In this document: in pieces, positions 17,886-27,294 of the stretch
Numbering within the stretch: position 1 is the stretch's first letter
How the letters are laid out: each line of letters begins with the position of its first letter
NCBI GenBank assembly: GCA_963841845.1
Contig: CAWJEG010000005.1
Coordinates: 1 to 64,000 of the forward strand
Direction of reading: 5' to 3'
DNA: 64,000 bases
From: CAVVGZ01 sp963841845
GTDB lineage: Bacteria; Chloroflexota; Anaerolineae; Anaerolineales; Anaerolineaceae
Notes under the pieces: model-generated
What the model was told of the DNA's origin: nothing
The model's input: only the letters and a program-made list of their open reading frames with translations
The model's database searches: none
Made by a program: the position numbers and the translations under genes

Positions 17886-19133
17886 ATGAAAGTCCGTTCA
17901 ATCACCCTGTTTTATAATCCTACTACCGATTCAGACTACCAGACACTGGACAGCATCGCTGAATTTACATGCCGGGTAAAAAATGCCCTCCTCCGGGCGG
18001 GATTTGATGTTCAGTCAACCCGTTTGGCAACTACCCCTTTCCCACTCGTATTAAAAGAACAAAAAATCCAGCAGGCAGTAGATTTTGCAATTAGGATGGA
18101 AAATGCAGCCAATGCAAGGGGATTTAATTATCTGGCAATAGGACCAGCAATGCTCAGCCATCCACAAAGCTACCAGATGGTACAGCCCATCCTTGCATCA
18201 ACCCAAAATACATTTTTATGCGCCGAAATAGCGTCAAATAAGACTGGAATCTCGCTTAAAGCGATTAAATCCTGTGCCAATATTATTAAAGATGCATCTA
18301 CCATCACAGCGGATGGATTTGCCAATTTGCGTTTTGCATGTCTGGCAAATGTAGCCTCCAACAGCCCATTTTTTCCATCAGCGTATCACGCAAGACACAA
18401 ACCGTCTTTCGCGTTGGCAATCGAAGCTGCCGATATAGCCTTGGCGGCTTTTAAAGACTCTGGATCCATAAAGGTAGTCCAGAAAAACATTCTTACCGAG
18501 CTTGAGAAGCAGGCAAATAAACTGACCCGCATTTGTAAAAAAATCTCCAAACCGGGTAATATTAAATTTTCCGGGATCGATTTTTCTTTTGCCCCATTCC
18601 CAACATCAAATTGTTCTATTGCAAGCGCTATCGAACATTTTGGAGTATCTGCGATAGGCAGGCTGGGTTCTACGGCTGCTGCTGCTATTCTGGCGGAGGT
18701 TCTTGACCGGGGAACCTGGAAAAAAGCGGGGTTTAATGGCCTCATGTTCCCTGTCCTTGAGGACTCAATCCTGGCTGAGCGGAGCAAACAACAAATTCTG
18801 ACAATCAAGGACCTATTATTGTATTCCTCTGTTTGCGGAACAGGATTGGATACGGTTCCCCTGCCCGGAGATATCACAGCACCGGTAATCGCATCCATCC
18901 TGCTGGATGTAGCAGCCCTGGCAATGCGGCTCGATAAACCACTCACTGCCAGATTAATGCCAGTCCCGGGGAAATTTGCTGGTGAGCCTACCGAATTTCA
19001 TTTTGAGTATTTTGAAAATGGCGGCATATTGGAAGTGCCATCAGATGGTTTACAGGGATTATTTGCCGGGTCAGAGAGTTTTTCGCTTAAATCACGGATA
19101 AAAATTCGCAAGTCCCAATCCAGTAAGTTTTAA
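17886..19133 (+). CDS. DUF711 (PFL-like) family protein
   Basis: 415 residues with the family's C-terminal hallmark CGTGLDTVPLPGD near residue 319 and the glycine-rich STAAAAILAEVL before it. DUF711 proteins are related to glycyl-radical-enzyme folds by structure, but no reaction is assigned. A strong GGGGAGG lies five bases before the ATG. Followed by the LOG-family gene after 40 bases. Confidence 0.88.
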   Translation: MKVRSITLFYNPTTDSDYQTLDSIAEFTCRVKNALLRAGFDVQSTRLATTPFPLVLKEQKIQQAVDFAIRMENAANARGFNYLAIGPAMLSHPQSYQMVQPILASTQNTFLCAEIASNKTGISLKAIKSCANIIKDASTITADGFANLRFACLANVASNSPFFPSAYHARHKPSFALAIEAADIALAAFKDSGSIKVVQKNILTELEKQANKLTRICKKISKPGNIKFSGIDFSFAPFPTSNCSIASAIEHFGVSAIGRLGSTAAAAILAEVLDRGTWKKAGFNGLMFPVLEDSILAERSKQQILTIKDLLLYSSVCGTGLDTVPLPGDITAPVIASILLDVAALAMRLDKPLTARLMPVPGKFAGEPTEFHFEYFENGGILEVPSDGLQGLFAGSESFSLKSRIKIRKSQSSKF

Positions 19134-19173
19134 CCATCAAGATGCGGTAAAATGGATGGATTAGGAAAACCTC

Positions 19174-19710
19174 ATGAACGTTACCGTATTTGGCTCTTCA
19201 AAACCCAATCCAGGTGATCCGCTCTATCAGCAGGCGTATCAATTAGGCAAGTCCCTTGCTTTCCATAAGCACACCGTATTAACAGGCGGTTATATCGGCA
19301 CAATGGAAGCCGTATCAAGGGGTGCTGCAGAGGCTGGAGGCTATGTCATCGGAGTAACCTGTGACGAAATTGAAAAATGGCGGGCTGTCGGTGCCAATGC
19401 CTGGGTAAAAGAGGAAAGGCATGTGCCAACCCTTCATGACCGCCTAATTGCTCTTATCGATGGATGTCAGGCTGCAATCGCGCTGCCTGGGGGTATCGGC
19501 ACGCTCACGGAAATTATGCTCATGTGGAACCGAAAATTAATCACAGCCATCCCGGCAAAACCTCTCGTACTCCTGGGGGATGGATGGTATTCTGTGATAC
19601 AAGCACTTAGAAATTACCAGGCGGAATATTTTTCATTGTCAGATGTGCAGTTGATTCATTTCGCCAGGGACAACAATGATGCTTTGGCAATTATTAATAC
19701 CATCCATTAA
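19174..19710 (+). CDS. LOG-family (lysine-decarboxylase-like) nucleotide phosphoribohydrolase
   Basis: 178 residues with the PGGIGTLTE motif near residue 107 and the upstream glycine-rich TGGYIGTMEAVSRGA Rossmann-like segment. LOG-family enzymes cleave nucleoside 5'-monophosphates at the N-glycosidic bond; the old name lysine decarboxylase is misleading. Substrate not determined. Followed 34 bases later by proS. Confidence 0.85.
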   Translation: MNVTVFGSSKPNPGDPLYQQAYQLGKSLAFHKHTVLTGGYIGTMEAVSRGAAEAGGYVIGVTCDEIEKWRAVGANAWVKEERHVPTLHDRLIALIDGCQAAIALPGGIGTLTEIMLMWNRKLITAIPAKPLVLLGDGWYSVIQALRNYQAEYFSLSDVQLIHFARDNNDALAIINTIH

Positions 19711-19744
19711 ACTTAAATAATCTTAATTAAAGGAATTATTCTTT

Positions 19745-21178
19745 ATGTCTGAGGATAAACTCACAACCCGCAGTGAAAACTTTTCCGAATGGTACAACCA
19801 GCTCGTCCTGCGTTCTGAATTAGCAGACTATGCCCCGGTTCGTGGATGCATGATTATCCGCCCTTACGGCTGGGCGCTATGGGAAAACATCCAACAGGCT
19901 TTAGACAGGCGTTTTAAAGAAACTGGCCATGTTAATGCCGCATTTCCGCTGCTCATTCCAAAATCATTCCTGGAAAAAGAAAAGGAACATGTTGAGGGTT
20001 TCTCACCCGAGCTGGCAGTTGTCACAATTGGAGGCGGTGAGGTTCTGGAAGAGCCGTTGGTTATCCGCCCTACCTCTGAGACTGTCATCGGCCACATGTA
20101 TGCAAAATGGATAAAATCCTACCGGGATCTCCCGGTATTGATCAACCAGTGGGCAAACGTAGTCCGGTGGGAAATGCGCACCCGATTATTTTTACGCACC
20201 CTGGAGTTTTTCTGGCAGGAAGGACACACCGCCCATGCCTCCTATGAAGAAGCTGAAGAGGAAACCCTGAGCATATTAGGACAATATACGGATTTTGCAG
20301 TCAATGATGCAGCCGTTCCGGTTATTCCTGGCAAAAAGAGCGATAGTGAAAAATTTGCAGGGGCACTGCATTCTTACAGCATTGAAGCGATGATGGGTGA
20401 TACGCGCGCCCTGCAGGCAGGGACTTCCCATAACCTGGGTCAAAATTTTGCCAAGGCATTTGACATACGGTATCTTGACCAGAATAACCAGCTTCAATAT
20501 GTTTGGACAACATCATGGGGAGTATCCACCCGCTTCATCGGTGCAATAATCATGACCCATGGGGATGACCAGGGATTAATTTTGCCACCGAAGCTCGCCC
20601 CGATTCAGGTAATCATTGTACCAATCTACCGCAATGATAAAGAAAAAGGAGATGTTCTGAGTTTCGTAGACAAGGTTAAATCGCAGCTTGGACAGTTCAG
20701 GTTCAAGGTAGATGAAAGGGAAGATCTCACCCCCGGGTTTAAGTTTAATGACTGGGAGCTGAAAGGGGTCCCGCTCAGGCTTGAAATTGGTCCTAAGGAT
20801 GTGGAAAAAGAAATCGTAACAGCCGCCCGCAGGGATATTCCTGGCAAACCGGGAAAAATCGGCTTACCCTTAACGAATTTAGCGGATCAGGTGGGTTCGC
20901 TTTTAGACGAAATACAACTATCCTTATATAACCGTGCCCTGAATTTCCGCCAATCGAATATTTTTAATCCAAATAATTATGAGGAGTTCAAGGAGATAAT
21001 CGACCGTGGATGGGCATTTTCCTGGTGGTGCGGTGAAAAAGGGTGTGAAGCTGTCATCAAAGAGGATACCAAGGCAACTACCCGGAATATCCCCCTGGAC
21101 CAACCGGGAGGGACCGGAACCTGCATACGCTGCGGTAAAAAAGCAGACAAAAAAGCCTATTTTGCCCGGGCTTACTGA
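19745..21178 (+). CDS. proS: Prolyl-tRNA synthetase, archaeal/eukaryote-like type
   Basis: Class II synthetase of 477 residues, the short form without an editing insert. Motif 1 region PVRGCMIIRPYGWALWENIQ, motif 2 VVRWEMRTRLFLRTLEFFWQEGHT, and motif 3 GVSTRFIGAIIMTHGDDQGLILPP are clear. The anticodon-binding domain follows and the C-terminal zinc-like module has CGEKGCE and CIRCGKK and ends in a tyrosine (FARAY), all features of the archaeal/eukaryotic type also found in some bacteria. Confidence 0.96.
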   Translation: MSEDKLTTRSENFSEWYNQLVLRSELADYAPVRGCMIIRPYGWALWENIQQALDRRFKETGHVNAAFPLLIPKSFLEKEKEHVEGFSPELAVVTIGGGEVLEEPLVIRPTSETVIGHMYAKWIKSYRDLPVLINQWANVVRWEMRTRLFLRTLEFFWQEGHTAHASYEEAEEETLSILGQYTDFAVNDAAVPVIPGKKSDSEKFAGALHSYSIEAMMGDTRALQAGTSHNLGQNFAKAFDIRYLDQNNQLQYVWTTSWGVSTRFIGAIIMTHGDDQGLILPPKLAPIQVIIVPIYRNDKEKGDVLSFVDKVKSQLGQFRFKVDEREDLTPGFKFNDWELKGVPLRLEIGPKDVEKEIVTAARRDIPGKPGKIGLPLTNLADQVGSLLDEIQLSLYNRALNFRQSNIFNPNNYEEFKEIIDRGWAFSWWCGEKGCEAVIKEDTKATTRNIPLDQPGGTGTCIRCGKKADKKAYFARAY

Positions 21179-21188
21179 TTAAGGTAGA

Positions 21189-21983
21189 ATGCCTGCTGTT
21201 CAACTGGAAAACCTCGATGCCCAGATTGGTAGTTTAGCCTGGAAATTTACCCGTCCAGTTGAATTTCAACAATCCCTTGCTGAATTATTTACTTTTTTTG
21301 GCGAGCAGGTTTACCGCCCCGGTATCACAATCCCTAAAAATGCCGGGATTAAGTTTTATCGGGTTCCCCCGATTGTGATCATAAAAATTGAGCATAAACT
21401 TACCGAGTGGAGTAAGGAAAATCCGGATGCTGCTTTTTTACTGGCAGATCAAATCCATCGGGATACCCATTTCGAACCGAGGGTTCTCGCCGCCCATACT
21501 CTCGGTATCCTTCCTGCCGAAAAAGTTGAACCGGTCATCGAGCTGATCAAAGAGTGGGCTGTATCGGAAAATAACCGGATAATGCTGGATAGCATCTTTT
21601 TTGAGGCAAGTTTTCGGTTGCGCAATGAAGATGCCGAAAGATGGATCTCACTTTGTGAGGAATGGCTGATTTGTCCCGAAAATCGAGAAAAAAAGCTTGG
21701 GATAAGGGCATTGATTCCCCTGGCTGGTGACCGGGGCTTTATCAATTTGCCTTACATTTATCATCTCATCACCCCATTAATCATCCATCCATCGATTACT
21801 ATCCAGAATGATCTTATCGATTTACTTGAAGTATTAATTACCCGTGCCCCAAATGAGGTATCCTACCTCCTGCAGGACATACTCCAGGAAAATAATGAAA
21901 AAGCCGTACAGCGTTTGGTAAGAAAATTGCTGCCCCTATTTTCTGTAAACATCCAATCCCGTATAAGACAATCTTTATCCTAA
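21189..21983 (+). CDS. Helical-repeat (HEAT/DNA-alkylation-repeat-like) protein of unknown function
   Basis: 264 residues of repeated alpha-helical pairs, for example AAHTLGILPAEKVEPVIELIKEWA and GIRALIPLAGDRGFINLPYIYHLI, which resemble HEAT or ALK repeats. No catalytic motif seen. Ten bases after proS and probably in its transcript. Function unknown. Confidence 0.6.
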   Translation: MPAVQLENLDAQIGSLAWKFTRPVEFQQSLAELFTFFGEQVYRPGITIPKNAGIKFYRVPPIVIIKIEHKLTEWSKENPDAAFLLADQIHRDTHFEPRVLAAHTLGILPAEKVEPVIELIKEWAVSENNRIMLDSIFFEASFRLRNEDAERWISLCEEWLICPENREKKLGIRALIPLAGDRGFINLPYIYHLITPLIIHPSITIQNDLIDLLEVLITRAPNEVSYLLQDILQENNEKAVQRLVRKLLPLFSVNIQSRIRQSLS

Positions 21984-22051
21984 TAATTGGACCCTATCTG
22001 TCCGACGTAACCCTCCAAAAACGATATTACCTTCCCCAGACCGGTATCCTC

Positions 22052-22060
22052 TGGTATAAT
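22052..22060 (+). promoter_or_regulatory. Extended -10 promoter of rpsO-pnp
   Basis: TGG followed by a perfect TATAAT. The expected start is near 22067, giving an 85-base leader before rpsO. The -35 position is poor, which is usual for extended -10 promoters. Confidence 0.6.
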
Positions 22061-22076
22061 CCCCAACAAGACTAGA

Positions 22077-22105
22077 CCATTCGATGGCTTAGACTATCGA
22101 AATGG
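22077..22105 (+). promoter_or_regulatory. Leader hairpin upstream of rpsO, possible S15 autoregulatory site
   Basis: CCATTCGAT pairs with ATCGAAATGG with a single bulged A around a ten-base loop, ten bases into the predicted rpsO mRNA. S15 is known to repress its own synthesis through structured leaders in several phyla, with unrelated shapes. Here the role is inferred from position. Confidence 0.45.
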
Positions 22106-22151
22106 AGACTTGCTTAATATAAACGGATAATTAAAGGAGAAAGCATCTGTC

Positions 22152-22424
22152 ATGGGTTTAACCAAGGAAGTAAAAACCAAAGTAATTGATGATTACCAGA
22201 TTCATCCAACCGATACCGGATCAGTAGAAGTTCAAATTGCACTGGCTACCACACGTATAAAACAGCTCACTGAGCATTTGCAAAAATTTGATAAGGATGA
22301 ATCTTCCCGGCGAGGATTGTTAAAACTCGTCGGACATAGAAGGCGCATGCTTGCTTATCTTAAGAAGACAAAATATTCAACCTATATTGAAATCGCTGAG
22401 AAATTAAAGCTGCGCAAGAAATAG
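22152..22424 (+). CDS. rpsO: Ribosomal protein S15
   Basis: 90 residues, the usual length, with HPTDTGSVEVQIALATTRI and KLVGHRRRMLAYLKK, which bind the central domain of 16S rRNA. AAGGAG lies 12 bases before the ATG, a rather long spacing. rpsO-pnp order is the classical one. Confidence 0.97.
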   Translation: MGLTKEVKTKVIDDYQIHPTDTGSVEVQIALATTRIKQLTEHLQKFDKDESSRRGLLKLVGHRRRMLAYLKKTKYSTYIEIAEKLKLRKK

Positions 22425-22435
22425 GATTTTTCATA

Positions 22436-22478
22436 ATAAACGAGCAGTTGGAGGATTTTTTCACTTCTGCTCGTTTAT
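22436..22478 (+). promoter_or_regulatory. rpsO-pnp intergenic hairpin
   Basis: ATAAACGAGCAG pairs perfectly over 12 bases with CTGCTCGTTTAT across a 19-base loop. There is no T tract after it, so it is more likely a processing site or attenuator between rpsO and pnp than a full terminator. In other bacteria pnp mRNA is controlled through RNase processing of a leader hairpin. Confidence 0.55.
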
Positions 22479-22595
22479 AATCAAATTAATAATATATATT
22501 AAACCCGCTCAGGTTGGGTATTGAAAAGTGCCCCGGATTCATTCCGTGTCAATTTTCAGTCCCTGACCAGGCGGGTAAAAAAACAAGGACAAAAA

Positions 22596-24824
22596 ATGAA
22601 ACCAGAATCACATATCTATACGACCTCCGTTGGAGGCCGTGAATTTACATTTGAAACGGGCAAGATTGCCCAACAGGCTGGGGGAGCGGTTACAGTCAGG
22701 CTTGGAGAAACAATGATCTTCGCTGCTGCCACGATGGGGGATACGCCGCGTGAGGGACAGGATTTCTTCCCGCTCTCTGTAGAATACGAAGAACGTATGT
22801 ACGCCGGGGGCATCATTCCGGGATCCTTCTTTCGTAGAGAAGGCCGTCCAGGCACGGACGCAATTCTAACCGCAAGGCTGACCGACCGCCCCTTGCGGCC
22901 CTTATTCGATAATTCCATGCGCAATGAGGTCCAGATATTAATTTACTCCTGGTCCGCAGACCGGGAAAACCCATTGGATATTCTCGCAATCAATGCGGCA
23001 TCCGCCGCCCTGATGATATCAGACATCCCCTGGGATGGGCCGATCGGTGCAGTGCGTGTGGGCAGGTTGGATGGCAAGTTCATAATCTGCCCGACATTTG
23101 AACAAATAGAGGCATCTGATCTTGATTTACGGATTGCCGGGACCAGCGAAGCTATTCTTATGGTTGAATGCGGCGCCAAGGAAATCTCAGAAGAAATAAT
23201 GGTTGAAGCACTGATGTTCGGCCAGGATGCCTTACAATCCCTGATCCAGCTTCAGAAAAAGATGGCAGCAGAAATCGGAAAAGCAAAAAGGGAAGTACCC
23301 CTTTTCGCCACCGATAAAGCCCTCGTATCCAACATCTATGACCACTATAAATCCGAGATGGAAACAATCATGGATAACGCTGCTAACAAAGCTGAGCTCA
23401 ACAGCGGGATTGATCGCCTGAAAGAGAAGGCAGTCGCTGATTTGACCGTTGAAAATGAGGATCAAAAGCCCAGCGTTGTCCAGGCGTTTGATGAAGCATA
23501 CAAAAAATCCGTCAGAGACCGCATTCTCACAAAAAATCTGAGGCCTGACGGTCGTACCCTGGATCAAATACGGGATATTTGGTGTGAGGTTGGTATCAGC
23601 CCGCGTGCCCATGGATCTGGTTTATTCACTCGCGGCGAAACCCAGGTTTTAACCCTGGTTACGCTTGGATCCCCGCGCGAAGCCCAGGAAATCGATACAC
23701 TTTCCCCGGTTGATACCAAACGGTATATGCACCATTACAACTTTCCACCCTTCTCTACCGGGGAAGTTAAAAACGTACGCACCAGTTCAAGGAGAGAGAT
23801 TGGGCATGGAGCGCTGGCTGAAAGAGCCCTGGAACCTGTAATCCCACCTGCTTCAGAATTTCCTTACGCCATGCGCCTCGTCTCTGAGGTTTTATCCTCA
23901 AATGGATCCACCTCTATGGCATCCGTTTGCGGATCTACACTGGCACTCATGGATACAGGCGTACCTATCAAGGCTCCAGTGGCTGGAATTGCCATGGGAT
24001 TGATTAAAGAAGGGGACAATTATGCCATCCTCACCGATATCCAGGGACTTGAGGATCATCTCGGGGATATGGATTTTAAAGTAGCCGGCACAAGTAAGGG
24101 CATAACCGCATTACAGATGGACATGAAAATTCTAGGCACAACTGCGGAATTATTATCCAAAGCACTGGATAAAGCAAAAATTGCCCGGTTACAGATCCTT
24201 GAGAAGATGCTGGATATAATTCCAGTACCAAGCCCCACCCTGAAAACCCATGCTCCACGCATTACTACCGTTCACATCCCTATTGAAAAAATTGGCGCTC
24301 TTATCGGACCAGGAGGCAAGAATATCCGTTCATTGCAGGAAATGACATCAGCCCGAATAGACATTGAAGAAGACGGCACAGTCTTTATCACTGCGAATAA
24401 CGGTGAGAGTGAAACCATGGCCAGGGAACAAATCCTTATGCTTACCGAATCCGCCCAGCTTGGGCGAATTTATACCGGTAAGGTTGTCCGTACAACCGAT
24501 TTTGGTGCATTTGTTGAAATTTTGCCAAATATTGACGGTCTGGTTCATATATCCCAACTGGACTCTGAAAGAGTCGCCAGTGTTGAAGATGTTGTTCAGC
24601 TCGGTGATGAGATTAGTGTGATGGTTACCAACATCGATTCAGACGGGAAGATCCGCTTATCAAGACAGGCTGTTCTGGAAGGCTGGACCCTCGAAGAGGC
24701 GGTTAGCCAGGACAAAGGCGGCAGATCGGGTGGTGGAAACCGGTCAGATCGCAACAGCAGCAGGCATTCTGGCAGTGGTGGTGGAAGATCTGGCGGTAAT
24801 CAAAATCGAAACCGAAGAAATTAG
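22596..24824 (+). CDS. pnp: Polyribonucleotide nucleotidyltransferase (PNPase)
   Basis: Phosphorolytic 3'-5' exoribonuclease, 742 residues. Two RNase PH-like domains (GGAVTVRLGETMIFAAAT and the second core with DGRTLDQIR, then GSTLALMDTGVPI), an all-alpha linker, a KH domain (IGALIGPGGKNIRSLQE) and an S1 domain (GRIYTGKVVRTTDFGAFVEI) end in a Gly/Ser/Arg-rich tail. The ATG at 22596 was chosen because AAGGA precedes it by seven bases and it matches homologues; the open frame to 22521 adds 25 unlikely residues. Confidence 0.96.
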   Translation: MKPESHIYTTSVGGREFTFETGKIAQQAGGAVTVRLGETMIFAAATMGDTPREGQDFFPLSVEYEERMYAGGIIPGSFFRREGRPGTDAILTARLTDRPLRPLFDNSMRNEVQILIYSWSADRENPLDILAINAASAALMISDIPWDGPIGAVRVGRLDGKFIICPTFEQIEASDLDLRIAGTSEAILMVECGAKEISEEIMVEALMFGQDALQSLIQLQKKMAAEIGKAKREVPLFATDKALVSNIYDHYKSEMETIMDNAANKAELNSGIDRLKEKAVADLTVENEDQKPSVVQAFDEAYKKSVRDRILTKNLRPDGRTLDQIRDIWCEVGISPRAHGSGLFTRGETQVLTLVTLGSPREAQEIDTLSPVDTKRYMHHYNFPPFSTGEVKNVRTSSRREIGHGALAERALEPVIPPASEFPYAMRLVSEVLSSNGSTSMASVCGSTLALMDTGVPIKAPVAGIAMGLIKEGDNYAILTDIQGLEDHLGDMDFKVAGTSKGITALQMDMKILGTTAELLSKALDKAKIARLQILEKMLDIIPVPSPTLKTHAPRITTVHIPIEKIGALIGPGGKNIRSLQEMTSARIDIEEDGTVFITANNGESETMAREQILMLTESAQLGRIYTGKVVRTTDFGAFVEILPNIDGLVHISQLDSERVASVEDVVQLGDEISVMVTNIDSDGKIRLSRQAVLEGWTLEEAVSQDKGGRSGGGNRSDRNSSRHSGSGGGRSGGNQNRNRRN

Positions 24825-24849
24825 AAAAAGAAAACCTGAATAAATGAAA

Positions 24850-24885
24850 AACGACCCTGGTGTGATATCGGGGTCGTTTTTTTTA
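24850..24885. terminator. Bidirectional terminator between pnp and murE
   Basis: AACGACCC and GGGTCGTT pair around a 13-base loop. T8 follows on the plus strand and T5 on the minus strand, so it serves both pnp and the convergent nuo-atp-murE unit. Confidence 0.9.
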
Positions 24886-24916
24886 ATATTTTGAATTAAG
24901 TTGATGATTGCATTAT

Positions 24917-26485
24917 TTATTTGAGTGCAGTTGGAAGCTCAGGACTATCCGGTCCGGCGATCCCCAGAAGTTGAGCTAAACTGGCACGCATCGCAACCCG
25001 ATCATCCCAGAAATATTCAATTTCCCCAAAAGCCATAGACTGTTCGTGGCCTTTACCACAGGCGATTACCACATCTCCTGGCTGCGCAAGTGACAGGGCA
25101 AAACGAATTGCCTCCCCCCGATCCGGTATTCTCCAAAAATTTTTCCCTTCCTCACCGCCCTTAGAAATTGCAGCATCCGCCATCTCTGCCAGGATTGCAT
25201 CTAGAGACTCCGTACGAGGGTCTTCAGCAGTGAGAATGGTAAAATCGGCAGTTTCAATCGAGCTTTCTGCCATCAAACGCCGCTTCTGGCGGTCGCGCAG
25301 CCCGGCAGAACCAAAAACAGCAATCACTTTCCCCTTTGATAAGGATTTTGCGGTTCGTAGAGCATTTATTAAAGCGTTGGGGGTATGGGCAAAATCTACA
25401 AATGCAAGAAAATCCTGCCCAAGTGAAATTCGTTCCATCCTACCTGAGACTGCGTCAAGCGAAGCAATCCCCTCATAGGCTGTCTCAGGGGAAATTCCAA
25501 GCCCGACCACTGTAGCCGTGTAGGCAGCCAGAATATTGTACACATTAAAGTCCCCCAGAAGGTGACTATCCAACTGCAGGCGGTCATTGGTCGTACGAAG
25601 CTGTATGTGCAGACCTTCCTCATCCTGCCAGTATTTTTCGGCTTTAATATCCGCATTATTGCGGATTCCATAAGATGTTTCGTTTTGTGTATTGATGGAG
25701 TGCAAAAAGTCATATGAGGCATCATCCCGGTTAAGAACTGCCAATCGGGGATTTCCGCCTTGTTTTGGAAAGGTCAAGGATAATTCCCCCAGTAATTGTG
25801 CCTTGGCCTGGCGGTAATTTTCATAAGTTTTGTGATAATCGAGGTGTTCATGGGTTATATTGGTGTAAACAGCAATATCAAATTCACAAGCAGTCACACG
25901 ATCTTGATCTAATCCGTGTGATGTAGATTCCAGAACGGCATGCGTCAGCCCGGCTGAAACCATTTGATACAAATACCTTTGCACGTCCAAGGATTCTGGT
26001 GTTGTTACATGAAAACCGGTGTCAAGGACTTCATCTCCAATCACGGCATTAACACTTGTGATTATTCCGCATTTATAACCTGCGGCAAGGAGTATTCTAT
26101 AAATTAAATTACAGGTGGTTGTTTTTCCATCTGTTCCGGTAACCCCGATGATACACATCTTCCTGGCAGGGTAATTATAGAACGCTGCTGCCAGGTGAGC
26201 CAACGCCGGGCGGGTGTCTTTAACATATAGATACGGAACCGGACATGATCCTGGAGGATACATGCCAACAACCGCTGCAGCCCCTCTTTCTACAGCATGG
26301 GGAATATAGGTGTGCCCATCAGAATGCAACCCCACCAGGGCGACAAATAAATTTCCAGGTTTGATTAATCGGGAATCAGCCTGAATTCCTGTTATTGGAA
26401 TAGAAGGCAAATTTTCCGGTGGGTTGAGATCCACCGGAAAATATTCGAAAAGCTCATGGAGTGATTTTGTATGGTTTAAGGCCAA
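24917..26485 (-). CDS. murE: UDP-MurNAc-tripeptide synthetase, MurE-like Mur ligase
   Basis: Adds the third amino acid to the peptidoglycan precursor. The 522-residue protein has the ATP loop GVTGTDGKTTT at 114-124, the central VLESTSHGLDQDR and NITHEHLDYH, and the C-terminal domain. The substrate-selecting tetrapeptide, DNPR in diaminopimelate-specific enzymes, reads EDPR at 421-424, so the third residue may not be meso-diaminopimelate; Chloroflexus is known to use L-ornithine. It is the last gene after atpF, 32 bases away, with no other mur gene nearby. Confidence 0.88.
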   Translation of the reverse strand: MALNHTKSLHELFEYFPVDLNPPENLPSIPITGIQADSRLIKPGNLFVALVGLHSDGHTYIPHAVERGAAAVVGMYPPGSCPVPYLYVKDTRPALAHLAAAFYNYPARKMCIIGVTGTDGKTTTCNLIYRILLAAGYKCGIITSVNAVIGDEVLDTGFHVTTPESLDVQRYLYQMVSAGLTHAVLESTSHGLDQDRVTACEFDIAVYTNITHEHLDYHKTYENYRQAKAQLLGELSLTFPKQGGNPRLAVLNRDDASYDFLHSINTQNETSYGIRNNADIKAEKYWQDEEGLHIQLRTTNDRLQLDSHLLGDFNVYNILAAYTATVVGLGISPETAYEGIASLDAVSGRMERISLGQDFLAFVDFAHTPNALINALRTAKSLSKGKVIAVFGSAGLRDRQKRRLMAESSIETADFTILTAEDPRTESLDAILAEMADAAISKGGEEGKNFWRIPDRGEAIRFALSLAQPGDVVIACGKGHEQSMAFGEIEYFWDDRVAMRASLAQLLGIAGPDSPELPTALK

Positions 26486-26517
26486 TTAATCAATCGCACA
26501 TTTTCTTAAGGAATAAT

Positions 26518-27261
26518 TTATTGCAAACTCTGACGTAAATCCTGCAGCTGACCCGATACCGAACCATCAACAATCTGGTCCCCAACCCGGACAATTAATC
26601 CCCCCAGGATGGATGGATCCACTTTAAATGTGACAGCGGTTTTGTCCCCCGACTTTTGGAGAACCTCAGATTTTACAGTCTCCCTTTCTTCAGGTGTAAG
26701 CGGGAGTGCACTTGTAATTTCGGCATGGCTTCCCGATAATGCCTGACCTTCCAGTAATACAACCTTCCCACCTTTTACGCCGGAGAAAAATTCTTCCAAC
26801 AATCTATGCTGGGAGTTCTGGTCCTGAATAAGGGATTCGCCAATTAATTTTTGGGCAGCCGAAATGGAGAGGGCAGCAACCTGTTTACGCAGATCTCCTA
26901 ACAGTCGATTCCTTTCAATTTCGAGCTCTTTGCGTCCGGATAGGCGTTCCTTGTCAATTTCTATTTCCGTTTGAGTGCGCATTTCTTTTTGGAGTACTTC
27001 AGCACGGTTGGTGGCGTCTTGAATAATGTCATTGGCTTTTATGCGAGCTTCTGTAATTATTTTTTCTGCATCCACCTCAGCGTTTTCACGGGCTTCAGCT
27101 GCAATTCGCGCATCTTCCAATCCTTGAGCAATTTTTTCCCGGCGTTTTTCAAGCACACTTAAGATTGGTTTGAGCACCCAAACTCTTAAGACCACGAATA
27201 AAATCGCAAAATTAAATATTTGAACAAAAAGATAACCAAGATTGATACCTAGAGCTTCCAA
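26518..27261 (-). CDS. atpF: ATP synthase b subunit fused to the C-terminal part of delta
   Basis: Peripheral stalk of the F-type ATP synthase. 247 residues: one membrane helix at about 10-28, a long charged coiled coil to about 160, then a domain with TFKVDPSILGGLIVRVGDQIVDGSV near 220-240, which is the C-terminal hallmark of delta/OSCP. The delta N-terminal helical domain appears absent and no separate atpH is seen. Ordinary b subunits have about 160 residues. Downstream F1 genes (atpA, G, D, C) do not follow. Confidence 0.88.
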   Translation of the reverse strand: MEALGINLGYLFVQIFNFAILFVVLRVWVLKPILSVLEKRREKIAQGLEDARIAAEARENAEVDAEKIITEARIKANDIIQDATNRAEVLQKEMRTQTEIEIDKERLSGRKELEIERNRLLGDLRKQVAALSISAAQKLIGESLIQDQNSQHRLLEEFFSGVKGGKVVLLEGQALSGSHAEITSALPLTPEERETVKSEVLQKSGDKTAVTFKVDPSILGGLIVRVGDQIVDGSVSGQLQDLRQSLQ

Positions 27262-27294
27262 AGAAGTCTCCTTTCCGCTTTCTGCGATCGGGGT

